This document shows positions 14,796 to 14,952 of a DNA stretch of 14,952 bases, one piece after another. Origin of the DNA: Kangiellaceae bacterium (GTDB lineage Bacteria; Pseudomonadota; Gammaproteobacteria; Enterobacterales; Kangiellaceae). Under the pieces are notes generated by a model, which saw only the letters and a list, made by a program, of their open reading frames with translations, was not told where the DNA came from and ran no database searches. The translations under genes and the position numbers were made by a program. Each line of letters begins with the position of its first letter. The first letter of the stretch is position 1. The DNA is taken from positions 1 to 14,952 of the forward strand of contig JAUUYO010000054.1 of the NCBI GenBank assembly GCA_030590405.1, in the 5' to 3' direction.

Positions 14796-14952
14796 ATGAC
14801 CAACAAACTAATCATCCTCGACAGAGACGGCGTCATTAATCAAGATTCCGATCACTACATAAAATCTCCTGATGAATGGATCCCGATCGAATCAAGTTTA
14901 CGAGCCATTGCCAAACTCAATCGAGCTAGTTATAAGGTTGGCGTCGCAACCA
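14796..14952 (+). CDS. gmhB: D-glycero-beta-D-manno-heptose-1,7-bisphosphate 7-phosphatase (3' end outside window)
   Basis: The first 52 residues of a HAD-family phosphatase run off the right edge. The motif IILDRDGVIN near the N-terminus holds the two catalytic aspartates (D9 and D11) of the DxD signature. The sequence YIKSPDEWIPIESSLRAIAKLN matches GmhB/HisB-N-type phosphatases, which remove the 7-phosphate during ADP-heptose synthesis for the lipopolysaccharide inner core. The glyS-gmhB order is common in gammaproteobacteria. GGAAA at 14785-14789 is a modest ribosome binding site. Substrate cannot be confirmed from the visible part. Confidence 0.85.
   Translation, partial: MTNKLIILDRDGVINQDSDHYIKSPDEWIPIESSLRAIAKLNRASYKVGVAT

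Overview
The window is a nearly complete mannose-sensitive haemagglutinin (MSHA) type IV pilus cluster followed by a housekeeping block, with every gene on the + strand. Moderate-to-low GC, the msh gene order, and the glyQ-glyS-gmhB block point to a marine or aquatic gammaproteobacterium. A Kangiella/Aliikangiella-like or Oceanospirillales/Alteromonadales-like host is a guess from style, not something I could test. No stretch over 300 bases lacks a gene, and I see no tRNA, rRNA, CRISPR, transposase or phage gene.

Layout: (1) 1-8072, assembly-machine genes in tight, mostly overlapping order: mshJ (5' end cut by the window), mshK, mshL (secretin), mshM (AAA ATPase), mshN (TPR), mshE (assembly ATPase with a c-di-GMP-binding N-domain), mshG (platform protein), mshF. 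(2) 8073-8243, a non-coding leader with a 13-bp tandem repeat and a small stem-loop just before a strong ribosome binding site. (3) 8244-11008, pilin-type genes: mshA (major pilin), then minor prepilins mshC, mshD, mshO and mshP. A strong hairpin lies in the first codons of mshC, and a REP-pair (BIME-like) element separates mshO from mshP. (4) 11055-11519, ychJ (SEC-C zinc-motif protein). (5) 11616-14674, glyQ-glyS with their own extended -10 promoter and a TTG start for glyQ. (6) 14716-14780, a second, more decayed copy of the REP-pair element. (7) 14796-end, the start of gmhB, cut by the window.

How the genes work together: MshJ/K/M/N are thought to form the alignment and inner-membrane scaffold. 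MshE powers polymerisation through MshG, and MshE activity is expected to depend on c-di-GMP. The pilus of MshA, primed by the minor pilins, exits through the MshL secretin. The locus departs from the Vibrio cholerae plan in having a single major-type pilin gene (no separate mshB) and no mshQ after mshP. mshH and mshI would lie before the window if present.

I see no clearly new multi-gene system. The parts most worth a second look are regulatory and repeat structures: the hairpin inside the start of mshC, the repeat-bearing mshA leader, and the REP-like elements.
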